The position numbers were made by a program, and so were the translations under genes. The notes beneath the pieces were generated by a model. That model was not told the DNA's origin. It searched no databases and saw only the letters and a program-made list of their open reading frames with translations. This document shows, piece by piece, positions 17,368 to 26,353 of a stretch of 64,000 nt of DNA (position 1 is the first letter of the stretch; each line of letters opens with the position of its first letter). Source of the stretch: CBDCUC01 sp965222485. Lineage in GTDB: Bacteria > Pseudomonadota > Alphaproteobacteria > Rhizobiales > Hyphomicrobiaceae. Where the stretch lies: the NCBI GenBank assembly GCA_965222485.1, contig CBDCUC010000030.1, forward strand, positions 434,001-498,000, in the 5' to 3' direction.

Positions 17368-18234
17368 ATGGAGCATGATCAAATCCCCACGCTGGATGAC
17401 ATCGAGCAATCCACTTCCAAGGGTTCGCGAAACCTGAGAGCACGTCTGATATCCGGTGTGATCCTTGGTATTGTAACCCTCGCGCTGATTTATGTCGGGT
17501 CGTGGCCATTCGTGCTCCTAGTGATCTGCGTCGCCGCAGTGATGAGTTGGGAATGGGGGCATATCGTTCGCGACGGGGGGGTGGACTTTAGTTTTTTCGT
17601 CCACGCACTTGCAGTTGTCGCTGCTGCCATCTGCGCATATGCGGGCGTTGCTGCATTCGGCTTGGTGGCGCTTGCGATTGGGGCGATAATTGTCGGAGTG
17701 CTCAACTCTGGGCAAGGCGGCGCCATTTCCGGCTTGGGGGTCCTGTATGTCGGGGTTCCCGCCCTTGCACTGGTATGGACCCGACTTGATGACGGATTTG
17801 GGTTCCTGGCAGTTTTGTTTTTGTTTTGCGTTGTGTGGTGTAACGACACGGCGGCCTACGTGGGCGGCAAGTCGATTGGCGGCGCACGGTTGCTCAAAAG
17901 CATTTCCCCAAACAAGACCTGGGCTGGTGCATTTTGTGGGCTTATTGGTGGCGCCCTTGCCGGCTATGTGTGTAGTCTTTTGGTGGAAGGTTCGAGCGTG
18001 CCTTATCTAATCGTGTGCGGTGTCGTGCTGGCAGCGTTGGCACAGGCCGGCGATCTCATCGAATCCGCATTAAAGCGCGGATTCAACGTGAAGGATGCTA
18101 GCGATTTGATTCCCGGTCACGGTGGTTTCATGGACCGCATGGACGGGCTGGTTGCCGTCGCCGTTGCTGCCGGATTGTGGGCGCTCTTGGTCAATCCCGT
18201 ATCACCGGCGCGCGCATTGTTGTTTGGTGCTTGA
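17368..18234 (+). CDS. cdsA: Phosphatidate cytidylyltransferase
   Basis: Integral membrane enzyme making CDP-diacylglycerol from phosphatidate and CTP, the branch point to phosphatidylglycerol, phosphatidylethanolamine and cardiolipin. The 288-residue protein has about seven to eight hydrophobic helices and the family signature near the C-terminus: SALKRGFNVKDASDLIPGHGG followed by FMDRMDGL. KSISPNKTWAGAFCGL is also conserved. ATG 17368 has AAGGTGA about 9 nt upstream; the earlier ATG at 17323 lies inside uppS. Part of the uppS-cdsA-dxr-rseP run. Confidence 0.96.
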   Translation: MEHDQIPTLDDIEQSTSKGSRNLRARLISGVILGIVTLALIYVGSWPFVLLVICVAAVMSWEWGHIVRDGGVDFSFFVHALAVVAAAICAYAGVAAFGLVALAIGAIIVGVLNSGQGGAISGLGVLYVGVPALALVWTRLDDGFGFLAVLFLFCVVWCNDTAAYVGGKSIGGARLLKSISPNKTWAGAFCGLIGGALAGYVCSLLVEGSSVPYLIVCGVVLAALAQAGDLIESALKRGFNVKDASDLIPGHGGFMDRMDGLVAVAVAAGLWALLVNPVSPARALLFGA

Positions 18235-18240
18235 GAAAAA

Positions 18241-19482
18241 ATGGATCGGGTAAAGATGCAGGTGCCCTTGGCTGCGCCGCTAGCCGGTCCAGGAGCCGTT
18301 ACGGAGAAAGACGTTGGCGGTCCGTGCAGGTTGAGCATCCTTGGCGCGACTGGTTCGATCGGCCAAAACACACTTGATCTTGTGCAGAGAAATCCGGACC
18401 GCTTCGAAGTGGTTGCGCTCACAGCGCAAAACAACGTTGGGGAATTGGCGAAAGCGGCAATTGCTTCGTGCGCGCAAGTGGCGGTGATTGCAGATGAGGC
18501 GCTGTATCAAGATCTCAAAGCGGAATTATCGGGATCTGGAATTGAACCTGCCGCAGGGCGCAAGGGGCTGGTCGACGCCGCTCACAGGCCTGCAGATTGT
18601 GTGATGGCGGCGATCGTCGGGGCGGCAGGATTGGAGCCAACGCTTGCGGCCGTCGGGCAGGGTTGCCGGGTGGCCTTGGCCAACAAGGAATGCCTGGTGG
18701 CGGCCGGCGACGTGTTCATGCAGGAAGTTGCTGCCGCGGGAGCAGAACTTATCCCTGTCGACAGCGAGCACTCGGCAGTGTTTCAAGCGATTTCGGGCAA
18801 CCCACACGAGGCGATTGAACGTGTCGTACTGACCGCGTCGGGGGGGCCGTTTTTCGACTGGCCGATCGAGCGGATTATCGAGGCGCGACCCCATGAGGCG
18901 CTCAAACATCCCATTTGGTCGATGGGGGCCAAGATCAGCATCGATTCTGCGACGATGATGAACAAGGGGTTGGAGCTGATCGAGGCATACCACCTGTTTC
19001 CAGTGTCGGAAGAACAGTTAGATGCGGTCATTCACCGGCAATCGGTCGTGCACTGCATGGTGTCGTTTCGAGATGGCTCGGTGATCGCGCAAATGGGCGA
19101 CCCGGATATGCGTTCACCGATTTCCTTGGCGCTGGCTTGGCCTGAGCGAATGGACTCACCAACGCGACGGTTAGATCTGGTTTCGTTAGGCCAATTGACC
19201 TTCGAGGCGCCCGATGCGGCACGTTTTCCAGCACTCGGGATTGCCCGGCAAGCCTTACGCCGTGGTGGCAGCGCTCCGGCGATCCTGAACGCGGCCAATG
19301 AGGTCGCTGTAGCCGCCTATTTGGAAGGGCGCATTGGCTTTTGCGCCATCGCCGAAACTGTCGAGCAAGTCCTTGATGTGGCTGAAGGACACGGGATTGT
19401 TAAGTCGTTGGGCAGTATAACCGAGGTGCTGGAGGTGGACGCGTCCGCCCGCACACTGGCAAAAGCCGCAATCGCTCGCTAA
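18241..19482 (+). CDS. dxr: 1-deoxy-D-xylulose-5-phosphate reductoisomerase
   Basis: Second enzyme of the MEP isoprenoid pathway: NADPH-dependent conversion of DXP to MEP, feeding UppS next door. The 413-residue protein has the NADPH-binding GATGSIGQNTLDL, NKECLVAAG, metal and substrate residues in VDSEHSAVFQ, SGGPFF, and MGAKISIDSATMMNKGLELIEA, and the conserved C-terminal NAANEVAVAAYLEGRIGF. ATG 18241 is 6 bp after cdsA. The N-terminus has an extra stretch of about 25 residues before the Rossmann core. Confidence 0.97.
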   Translation: MDRVKMQVPLAAPLAGPGAVTEKDVGGPCRLSILGATGSIGQNTLDLVQRNPDRFEVVALTAQNNVGELAKAAIASCAQVAVIADEALYQDLKAELSGSGIEPAAGRKGLVDAAHRPADCVMAAIVGAAGLEPTLAAVGQGCRVALANKECLVAAGDVFMQEVAAAGAELIPVDSEHSAVFQAISGNPHEAIERVVLTASGGPFFDWPIERIIEARPHEALKHPIWSMGAKISIDSATMMNKGLELIEAYHLFPVSEEQLDAVIHRQSVVHCMVSFRDGSVIAQMGDPDMRSPISLALAWPERMDSPTRRLDLVSLGQLTFEAPDAARFPALGIARQALRRGGSAPAILNAANEVAVAAYLEGRIGFCAIAETVEQVLDVAEGHGIVKSLGSITEVLEVDASARTLAKAAIAR

Positions 19483-19662
19483 TTAGTGCAGAATCAGGCA
19501 GTCCGATTAAAAGGCTCCATTAGCTCCTGATGTTGGTGGGGTCAGCTTGAGCGGGCGCGCCGCCCGTATTGACTGATGCGTGCCCATTGCGCCATGTGCC
19601 GGTGGTACAGGTGTGCTTGCAACATCGGCGCACGCGAAATCTATTTGGGAGACTTGGCAGGT

Positions 19663-20823
19663 ATGGAATGGCTCACACAATTCGGGATAAGCGCGAGCTG
19701 GGTCCTTTTGGTGGTCGTGGCATTCGTCGTTCTGCTAACTGTGGTCGTGTTTGTTCACGAGATGGGGCACTTTCTCGTTGCCCGCTGGTGCGGCGTCACC
19801 GTCAAGGCTTTCTCGATTGGCTTCGGCAAGGAAATTTTTGCATTTGTCGACCGTCACGGAACACGGTGGCGGGTGGCTTGGATTCCACTTGGCGGCTACG
19901 TCAAGTTCATGGACGATGAAAACGCGGCAAGCGTGCCTTCTCGTGACTCACTTGAGAGCTTGAGCGATGAGGAGCGTGCAGGTGCTTTTCAGCTGAAGCC
20001 GCTTTGGCAGCGTGCGGCAGTTGTCGCGGCCGGTCCGATTGCGAATTTTCTCTTGGCGATTCTGATATTTGCCGGGCTTTTTATGGTCCATGGCGTGACC
20101 AAGATGGAGCCTCGGATTGCAGGCCTAGTTGAGGGAATGCCGGCGGAAAAGGCGGGTTTTAAGACGGGAGATTTGGTCAGAGAAATCGACGGGCGGGAGA
20201 TCGATTCTTTCGCTGATATTCAGCAGGTCGTGGCGGTGAACGTCGGTCGCACCCTGGAATTTATTGTGGAACGGGGCGGTCAGAATATTGTTTTGCAGGC
20301 CGCGCCTGTCCTGATAGAGCGCGATGACCCTATCGCCGGCAAGCACGAAAGGCCTGCGATCGGGATCAAGGGGTCGACCCAGGTTTCAACGATGGTCACA
20401 AACCCTGTCGGTCCCATCGAGGCCGTTGCTTTGGGGGCTGAGCGCACCTGGGTGATCATCACGACGACGCTGAGTTTTATCGGAGACGTCTTTGCCCAGC
20501 GCCAAAGCCCGGATCAGATTGGTGGCGTGGTTCGAATAGCGGATGTGGCCGGCAAAGTGGCGGCGCATGGAATTGTCGATCTTATTTTTTACACGGCGTT
20601 CATTTCGGTGAGCATTGGACTGATAAACCTGTTCCCGATTCCATTGCTCGATGGCGGTCACCTTATGTTCTACGCTTTCGAAGCAGTTTTGGGGCGTCCG
20701 TTGAGTGAAAACGCCCAGGAAATAGGGTTCAGAGTAGGGCTCGTTCTGATCATTATGTTGATGGCGTTCGGGTTCTATAACGACCGTGGGATTCTGGCGA
20801 ATTGGCTGTCTGGGTTGGGGTAG
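19663..20823 (+). CDS. rseP: RIP metalloprotease RseP (site-2 protease)
   Basis: Intramembrane zinc protease that cleaves anti-sigma factors and signal-peptide remnants. The 386-residue protein has HEMGHFLVARW (HExxH) in the first membrane helix, GYVKFMDDE, a PDZ domain (about residues 125-210, starting IAGLVEGMPAEKAGFKTGD) and the second active-site motif NLFPIPLLDGGHL. ATG 19663 has AGG just upstream and GGGAG at about 19648; the upstream frame to 19576 (Cys-rich MRAHCAMCRW) is not family-like. It sits between dxr and bamA as in most proteobacteria. Confidence 0.96.
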   Translation: MEWLTQFGISASWVLLVVVAFVVLLTVVVFVHEMGHFLVARWCGVTVKAFSIGFGKEIFAFVDRHGTRWRVAWIPLGGYVKFMDDENAASVPSRDSLESLSDEERAGAFQLKPLWQRAAVVAAGPIANFLLAILIFAGLFMVHGVTKMEPRIAGLVEGMPAEKAGFKTGDLVREIDGREIDSFADIQQVVAVNVGRTLEFIVERGGQNIVLQAAPVLIERDDPIAGKHERPAIGIKGSTQVSTMVTNPVGPIEAVALGAERTWVIITTTLSFIGDVFAQRQSPDQIGGVVRIADVAGKVAAHGIVDLIFYTAFISVSIGLINLFPIPLLDGGHLMFYAFEAVLGRPLSENAQEIGFRVGLVLIIMLMAFGFYNDRGILANWLSGLG

Positions 20824-21039
20824 AATCACCGTTGGTGACGTATTCTTGCCACTTCCAAAATCCTTGCTGAATCGTTAAAAGATCAGGGTGACTTGGCAAG
20901 TTTGCGCCTAAGGGACTCACATCGTTCAGTTTATGTGAGGGGCGGGGCTTGTCTGTAAATTGAATGCGCATAGCGAATTGACGCCGATGGTCGCTGTGTT
21001 CTTTTGGGGGATCGGCAAATAGTGAGGGCAGATCCGCGA

Positions 21040-23394
21040 ATGTCTCAGTTTCGGATCATGTCGTTGGGGGGCTGGCGCCTGGTTTTGGCACTGGTCTTGA
21101 CCAGCGTCACCGGGTTTACGGCACAAAGCCTGGCGATCGTAGACGTGGCTCAAGCCGCCGGCGCCGTGCGGGATATCCGCGTGGTGGGGAACCGCCGCGT
21201 TGAGCCCGAAACCGTCAGATCGTATCTGCAATTCAGCGTTGGTGATGCCTACGACCCAGGCCTAGTGAATGCGTCGGTGCGGTCACTGTTCTCCACAGGG
21301 CTGTTCTCCGATGTTTCGATCGACAATTCCGGTGGGGTCGTTGTTGTCACGGTCGAAGAAAATCCAATTATCAGCCAGGTGGCCTTTGAGGGTAACAGCG
21401 AAGTCGATACCGATACGCTGCGGTCCGAAGTCCATTTGAAGCCGCGCTCCGTGTTTACACGTGCCCGCGTCCAGGCAGACGTGCAGCGCATTTTGAATGT
21501 CTATCGCAGCCAGGGACGCTTTGCTGCCAGCGTCGTCCCGCAGGTCATCCACTTGGAGCGCAACCGGGTTAATCTGGTTTTCGAAATCACCGAAGGTGTT
21601 GCGACGAAGGTGAAGGGTATCAACTTCATCGGCAACAAGGCCTTCTCCGACAGCCAGCTGCGTGACATCATCTCGACGACGCAATCGGGATGGTTCGATT
21701 TCTTGAAGGGTACTGCGATTTATGATCCAGACCGCCTCAACTTGGACCGCGAGTTGCTGCGCCAGTATTACCTGAAGAATGGTTACGCCGATGCGCGTGT
21801 GGTAGCGGCCAACGCTGAGCTGGACGCAGACGGTTCGGGCTTCTTCTTGACGTTCACGGTGCAGGAAGGTGAGCTCTACACATTCGGTGATGTGACGATA
21901 CAGTCTGGTTTCCCGGATCTGGACGTGGATTCCTTGCGTGGAGAACTGCTGACGAATACCGGCAACACCTATGACGGTTCAAGGATTGATAAAACGGTCG
22001 AAAAGTTGACCCTTGCCGTCGCTGGCCAAGGTTACGCGTTTGCTCGTGTCAGACCGCGCGCTCTGCCGGATATCTATACACGCACGATCGGGCTCAATTA
22101 CATCATCGATGAAGGTCCGCGCGTCTATATCGACCGTATCAATATCGTCGGTAATACGCGCACAAAGGACTATGTTATTCGCCGCGAATTCCGGCTGGCC
22201 GAGGGTGATGCCTACAACCCGTTGCTGGTTGATCGGGCGAAGAAACGTCTGACGCGTCTTGGCATCTTCAAAAAGGTTGATGTCAATCGCCGACCAGGCT
22301 CGTCTCGTGACCGAGTTGTGCTCGATGTCGTGGTGCAAGAGCAGTCGACGGGTGAGCTATCTTTCGGCGCGGGCTATTCGACAAGCGAAGGCGTGATCGG
22401 CGATGTCTCGATCTCAGAGCGCAACCTTCTGGGTAACGGTCAGTTCCTGCGACTGAAGCTGTCTGGTTCTCTGGAGCGCTATCAGGTCGATTTGAGTTTC
22501 ACCGAGCCTCGCTTCCTCGACTACAACATGTCGGCCGGCTTCGACCTGTTCCACAAGGAAGTTGACCAGACCGACACGTCAGGCTTCCGCAGCCGCAAGA
22601 CTGGTGGCGCGTTGAGGCTAGGCTTCCCGCTGGCTGAGAACCTGTGGATGCAAACTCGCTATTCGCTGGCGCGGGATGAAATATTCGACGTCGATCCGAA
22701 TGCATCTCTGGCCATTCAGGAAGCGGCTGGTGAACTGCCTGGCTCAACTGATGACGGCATCTCGTTCACATCCGCGATTGGTACGTCGATTGTCTACGAT
22801 CAGCGCAATCATCCGCGCAATCCAACGAAGGGCTACTACCTGAGCGCATCGACGGATTTTGCCGGCGTTGGTGGTGATGTGAACTATGTGCGGTTCTCTG
22901 GCGAAGGCCGTGCCTATTATCCAATTACAGACGGTATCACGTTCGTTTCGCGCGTGATTGGTGGCCACATTGAGGGCTGGGGCGGCGATGATGTGCGCCT
23001 GATCGATCTGTTCTTCCGTGGAGGTGAAACCATCCGTGGTTTCGATCGTGCGGGTTTTGGTCCGCGCGACCTGCGGACAGACGATGCGTTGGGTGGACGT
23101 ACGTTCTGGGCCGCCAATGCGGAAGTCAGGTTCCCGATGCCGCTCTTGCCTGAAGAGCTTGGGATCAGCGGCGCGTTTTTCGCGGATGCGGGCTCGCTGT
23201 TTAACGCTGGAGCGAGTGCAGAGCGGCTGGTCGCGGACTTGGCAGACGATTCAACCGTGCGCTCGTCGGTTGGCGGCAGTATCCTTTGGAATTCACCCGT
23301 CGGGCCGCTGCGCCTGGATTTGGCGCACATCTTGAACAGCGAAGAATATGACGACGAGCAGACATTCCGCTTTGGTGCTCAAAGCAGGTTCTGA
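21040..23394 (+). CDS. bamA: Outer membrane protein assembly factor BamA
   Basis: Essential Omp85 protein that inserts beta-barrel proteins into the outer membrane. The 784-residue protein has a signal peptide ending near QAAGA, five POTRA repeats (starting IRVVGNRRVEPETVRSYL; ISQVAFEGNSEVDTDTL; VKGINFIGNKAFSD; YTFGDVTIQSG; IDRINIVGNTRTKDYVIRREF) and a C-terminal 16-strand barrel with the conserved GGETIRGFDRAGFGPRD and a terminal FRFGAQSRF ending in an aromatic. ATG 21040 is preferred; GTG 21022 and TTG 21004 are possible. A strong terminator follows. Confidence 0.97.
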   Translation: MSQFRIMSLGGWRLVLALVLTSVTGFTAQSLAIVDVAQAAGAVRDIRVVGNRRVEPETVRSYLQFSVGDAYDPGLVNASVRSLFSTGLFSDVSIDNSGGVVVVTVEENPIISQVAFEGNSEVDTDTLRSEVHLKPRSVFTRARVQADVQRILNVYRSQGRFAASVVPQVIHLERNRVNLVFEITEGVATKVKGINFIGNKAFSDSQLRDIISTTQSGWFDFLKGTAIYDPDRLNLDRELLRQYYLKNGYADARVVAANAELDADGSGFFLTFTVQEGELYTFGDVTIQSGFPDLDVDSLRGELLTNTGNTYDGSRIDKTVEKLTLAVAGQGYAFARVRPRALPDIYTRTIGLNYIIDEGPRVYIDRINIVGNTRTKDYVIRREFRLAEGDAYNPLLVDRAKKRLTRLGIFKKVDVNRRPGSSRDRVVLDVVVQEQSTGELSFGAGYSTSEGVIGDVSISERNLLGNGQFLRLKLSGSLERYQVDLSFTEPRFLDYNMSAGFDLFHKEVDQTDTSGFRSRKTGGALRLGFPLAENLWMQTRYSLARDEIFDVDPNASLAIQEAAGELPGSTDDGISFTSAIGTSIVYDQRNHPRNPTKGYYLSASTDFAGVGGDVNYVRFSGEGRAYYPITDGITFVSRVIGGHIEGWGGDDVRLIDLFFRGGETIRGFDRAGFGPRDLRTDDALGGRTFWAANAEVRFPMPLLPEELGISGAFFADAGSLFNAGASAERLVADLADDSTVRSSVGGSILWNSPVGPLRLDLAHILNSEEYDDEQTFRFGAQSRF

Positions 23395-23422
23395 GGTTAG
23401 GACTAGAGACGAACAGTTAATG

Positions 23423-23453
23423 ACGCGCGGGTAGATGGCCCGCGCGTTTTTTT
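23423..23453 (+). terminator. Intrinsic terminator after bamA
   Basis: Stem ACGCGCGGG (23423-23431) / CCCGCGCGT (23439-23447) with a 7-nt loop and a run of seven Ts (23447-23453). A textbook Rho-independent terminator that closes the rseP-bamA unit before lpxD. Confidence 0.93.
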
Positions 23454-23963
23454 GTTTGCCCCCTGCCAGGGCGAAGACGTTCGCCAGGCCTAGAGGGGTT
23501 GCCTAAGTCCGAGTGCGCGTGTGTTGGAGGCCTTTCCGTGACAAACGCCGTCTAGCCACGTTTGGCATGCTCAGGCGGGGTGATCGATTGCTTTTGCCAA
23601 CTTCGTGCAAAACCGGTTTTCAGCACACAGCAACGGCACTAAAGTATTTTTCATTGCGCGCTTAATTGCCTGAACTCTTTGCGGGTGCGGTTTTTGTGAA
23701 TCATCGATCTGGGGGTTCCTCAGGGAACGTATCAGGATCATTCGTACTGCTATGGAGGCCGTGTTTGCTGCGTGTTTTCGGTGTGCTGCAATGCGGCCGG
23801 CGTGTGGGATAAATTGTGCGTTTGGATAGAAGAACACATTGGTCGTATTTGCCAAGCGGAGATCTGCCCGTCGGATCGGGATTGGCAGGCGACTATGGTC
23901 TTGGGCCGCGTGCCTAGGCGGCGGACTGAGCTCTTTGAATGAACATCCTGTGGGGTTTGTTAA
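23454..23963 (+). other. Gap between the bamA terminator and lpxD
   Basis: About 510 bp without a gene I can support. Many proteobacteria carry skp/ompH here; no Skp-like coding frame is seen on either strand. A minus-strand open frame crosses it but its composition is not protein-like. The promoter of the lpxD-fabZ-lpxA-lpxI-lpxB run must lie here since a terminator precedes it. Confidence 0.5.
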
Positions 23964-25010
23964 ATGTCGGGCATGGATCACCCCGGCTTCTTTGAGAAGG
24001 CTGGACCGTTCCATTTGAAGGACGTGGCAAAGGCCACAGAGTCCGAGATCATTATTGGTGCCAGTGCGCGTGATGACATGCTGCTGACTGGTGTCCAAGC
24101 ATTGACCGATGCGCAGCCCGATATGGTTTCATTTTTTGATAACCGGAAATACATCGAGCAATTGCGTGCGACGAGCGCTGGAGCGTGCCTGGTTGCTCCG
24201 GCATTCGCAGATAGAGTGCCAGAGACGAGCGTTGCGTTGGTGACGAAGGCGCCCTATCGGGGCTTTGCGCTGGCGCTTGATTTATTCTACCCAACGGCCC
24301 GTTGGTCCCGCGCCGGTGAGTTGGCGGGCACCGAGGAAGACGGGGTCCATCCGAGCGCAGTTCTTGAGGATGGTGTCGTCATTGAAACCGGTGCTGTTGT
24401 GGGTGCGGAGGTGCATATCGGCACCGGCAGCAGAATAGGGGCAGGCGCGGTGATCGGATATCGCTGTCATGTTGGTCGAAACTGCTACATTGGTTCGCAA
24501 TCGGTCGTGATGCATGCCTTGGTGGGCGACGGTGTAATTATCCACCCAGGGGCTCGACTGGGTCAGGACGGATTTGGCTTTGCAATGGGGCCGCAAGGGC
24601 ATCTGAAAGTTGCGCAGATCGGCCGGGTGGTGGTGCAGGATAACGTTGAGATCGGTGCCAATTGTACAATCGACCGGGGGGCTCTTAAGGATACCATTAT
24701 CGGGGAAGGCACGAAAATTGATAATCTTGTGCAGATCGGGCACAACGTAGTCATTGGCCGCCATTGTGTAATAGTCGCACATACCGGCATTTCCGGTTCG
24801 ACGGAATTAGGGGATTTCGTCGTGATGGGAGGGCAGTCGGGTACGGTCGGTCATATTAGGATTGGTACAGGGGCACAGGTTGCAGGCGCGTCACATCCAA
24901 AGGAGGATGTCCCTGCGGGTGCCCGGGTTGGTGGAACGCCTGCGCGCCCCTTGCGTCAGTGGGCGCGGGAGTTGGCAGTGCTGGCTAAGTTGGCCGGGCG
25001 GGGAAATTGA
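23964..25010 (+). CDS. lpxD: UDP-3-O-(3-hydroxyacyl)glucosamine N-acyltransferase
   Basis: Third enzyme of lipid A synthesis: N-acylation of UDP-3-O-acyl-glucosamine from acyl-ACP. The 348-residue protein has an N-terminal uridine-binding domain (ADMVSFFDN-like segment PDMVSFFDNRKY, LVAPAF), then left-handed beta-helix hexapeptide repeats from about residue 125 (VLEDGVVIETGAVVGAEVHIG...), the conserved LGQDGFGFA, catalytic His in the DNLVQIGHNVVIG region and a C-terminal helix (RPLRQWARELAVLAKL). ATG 23964 starts MSGMDHPGFFEKAGPF. Confidence 0.97.
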   Translation: MSGMDHPGFFEKAGPFHLKDVAKATESEIIIGASARDDMLLTGVQALTDAQPDMVSFFDNRKYIEQLRATSAGACLVAPAFADRVPETSVALVTKAPYRGFALALDLFYPTARWSRAGELAGTEEDGVHPSAVLEDGVVIETGAVVGAEVHIGTGSRIGAGAVIGYRCHVGRNCYIGSQSVVMHALVGDGVIIHPGARLGQDGFGFAMGPQGHLKVAQIGRVVVQDNVEIGANCTIDRGALKDTIIGEGTKIDNLVQIGHNVVIGRHCVIVAHTGISGSTELGDFVVMGGQSGTVGHIRIGTGAQVAGASHPKEDVPAGARVGGTPARPLRQWARELAVLAKLAGRGN

Positions 25011-25043
25011 GCTTAGGGCCGAGGTTTCAGGAGTAGGACCGAA

Positions 25044-25544
25044 ATGGACGAGGTCACGGTAAAGGATAGTTTGGAAACTGTGGACATCATGGGTGTCCTC
25101 AAGCTTCTTCCGCATCGCTATCCTTTTCTGCTTGTTGAACGGATGTACGACATGGACGGCGACGAAAGTGCTGTCGGCATAAAGAACGTTTCGATCAACG
25201 AGCCTTATTTCCAAGGACATTTCCCGCAGTATCCGGTGATGCCTGGGGTGCTGATCATCGAGGGCTTGGCGCAAACCGCTGGCGCTTTGTGCGTGCACTC
25301 GCTCGGCGAGGGTTACCAGGCGGAGTTGGTCTATTTTATGGGGATCGACAAGGCCAAGTTTCGCAAACCCGTGGTGCCTGGCGATCAACTTCACTACCAT
25401 GTTCGCAAAATCAGGAATCGGGGGCGTGTATGGCGTTTCTCGGGTCTTGCAAAGGTAGACGGCGTGATCGTGGCAGAAGCAGAAATCAGTGCGATGCTGG
25501 CCGATACTGCCGAAGCGCGGGCATTTGCGAGCAAGAATGGCTGA
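25044..25544 (+). CDS. fabZ: 3-hydroxyacyl-ACP dehydratase FabZ
   Basis: Hot-dog fold dehydratase of fatty acid synthesis, supplying the elongation cycle and competing with LpxA/LpxD for 3-hydroxyacyl-ACP. The 166-residue protein has LPHRYPFLLVERM, NEPYFQGHFPQYPVMPGVLIIEGLAQ (catalytic His and Glu) and a C-terminal FSGLAKVDG...AEAEISAML. ATG 25044 has AGGAG 10-14 nt upstream. Its end overlaps the lpxA start by 8 bp. Confidence 0.97.
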   Translation: MDEVTVKDSLETVDIMGVLKLLPHRYPFLLVERMYDMDGDESAVGIKNVSINEPYFQGHFPQYPVMPGVLIIEGLAQTAGALCVHSLGEGYQAELVYFMGIDKAKFRKPVVPGDQLHYHVRKIRNRGRVWRFSGLAKVDGVIVAEAEISAMLADTAEARAFASKNG

Positions 25545-26343
25545 AGCGGAAATCCATTCCACAGCGATTATCGAAGACGGTGCGCAGCTCGGTGAGGGAG
25601 TGCGTGTCGGCCCTTATTGTATAGTGGGCAAAGACGTCACGTTGGGTAACGACGTTGAACTTGTCAGCCATGCTGTTGTAGCAGGGCGTACCACTATTGG
25701 TGAGAGAACACGCATTTTCCCATTTGCATCGATTGGGCACCGGCCGCAGGATTTGAAGTACAAAGGGGAAGCGTCAACTCTCACGATTGGTTCTGACTGC
25801 ATGATCCGCGAAGGTGTGACGATCAATCCTGGTACCGAGGGCGGAGGAATGTCGACGACGGTCGGAAACGCGTGCGCATTCCTTGCGAATTCACATATTG
25901 GTCACGACTCTCACGTCGGTGACAACGTCGTGTTCTCCAATAACGTCATGTTGGCTGGTCATTGTATTGTTGGTGACTATGCCATTCTGGGCGGCGGAGC
26001 GGCTGTTATTCAGTTTGCACGGGTTGGACCGCATGCGTTTGTCGGCGGTATGTCCGGTTTGGAGAACGATCTCATTCCCTATGGGATGGCACTTGGCAAC
26101 CGCGCATTTCTGTCGGGGCTCAACATCGTCGGTCTACAGCGGCGCGGGTTTTCGCGCGACGACATTCATGATTTGCGTCGCGCATATCGGTTGTTGTTTG
26201 CTGCGGAAGGGACGCTTAACGAGCGCGTTGATGACGTTGCCGACGAATTCAAGACCCACCCCATTGTGACCGAAATTATCGCGTTTATCCGTGAAGGGGG
26301 TAAGCGTTCTTTGTGTACCCCGCACAATTCCGCAAACTCCTGA
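25537..26343 (+). CDS. lpxA: Acyl-ACP--UDP-N-acetylglucosamine O-acyltransferase
   Basis: First enzyme of lipid A synthesis. The 268-residue protein is built of hexapeptide repeats (IHSTAIIEDGAQLGEGVRVGPYCIVG...), has the catalytic His in ANSHIGHDSHVGDNVVF, GHRPQDLKYKGE, NRAFLSGLNIVGLQRRGFS and the C-terminal helical region. ATG 25537 overlaps the fabZ stop (8 bp, translational coupling); the frame opens at 25489 but earlier starts lie inside fabZ. Confidence 0.97.
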   Translation: MAEAEIHSTAIIEDGAQLGEGVRVGPYCIVGKDVTLGNDVELVSHAVVAGRTTIGERTRIFPFASIGHRPQDLKYKGEASTLTIGSDCMIREGVTINPGTEGGGMSTTVGNACAFLANSHIGHDSHVGDNVVFSNNVMLAGHCIVGDYAILGGGAAVIQFARVGPHAFVGGMSGLENDLIPYGMALGNRAFLSGLNIVGLQRRGFSRDDIHDLRRAYRLLFAAEGTLNERVDDVADEFKTHPIVTEIIAFIREGGKRSLCTPHNSANS

Positions 26344-26353
26344 GTACTAACGC

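Noticed and set aside
23571..24098. Minus-strand open frame of 175 residues across the bamA-lpxD gap
   Set aside because: It runs into the lpxD coding start on the opposite strand, has no ribosome binding site and a composition unlike a folded protein.
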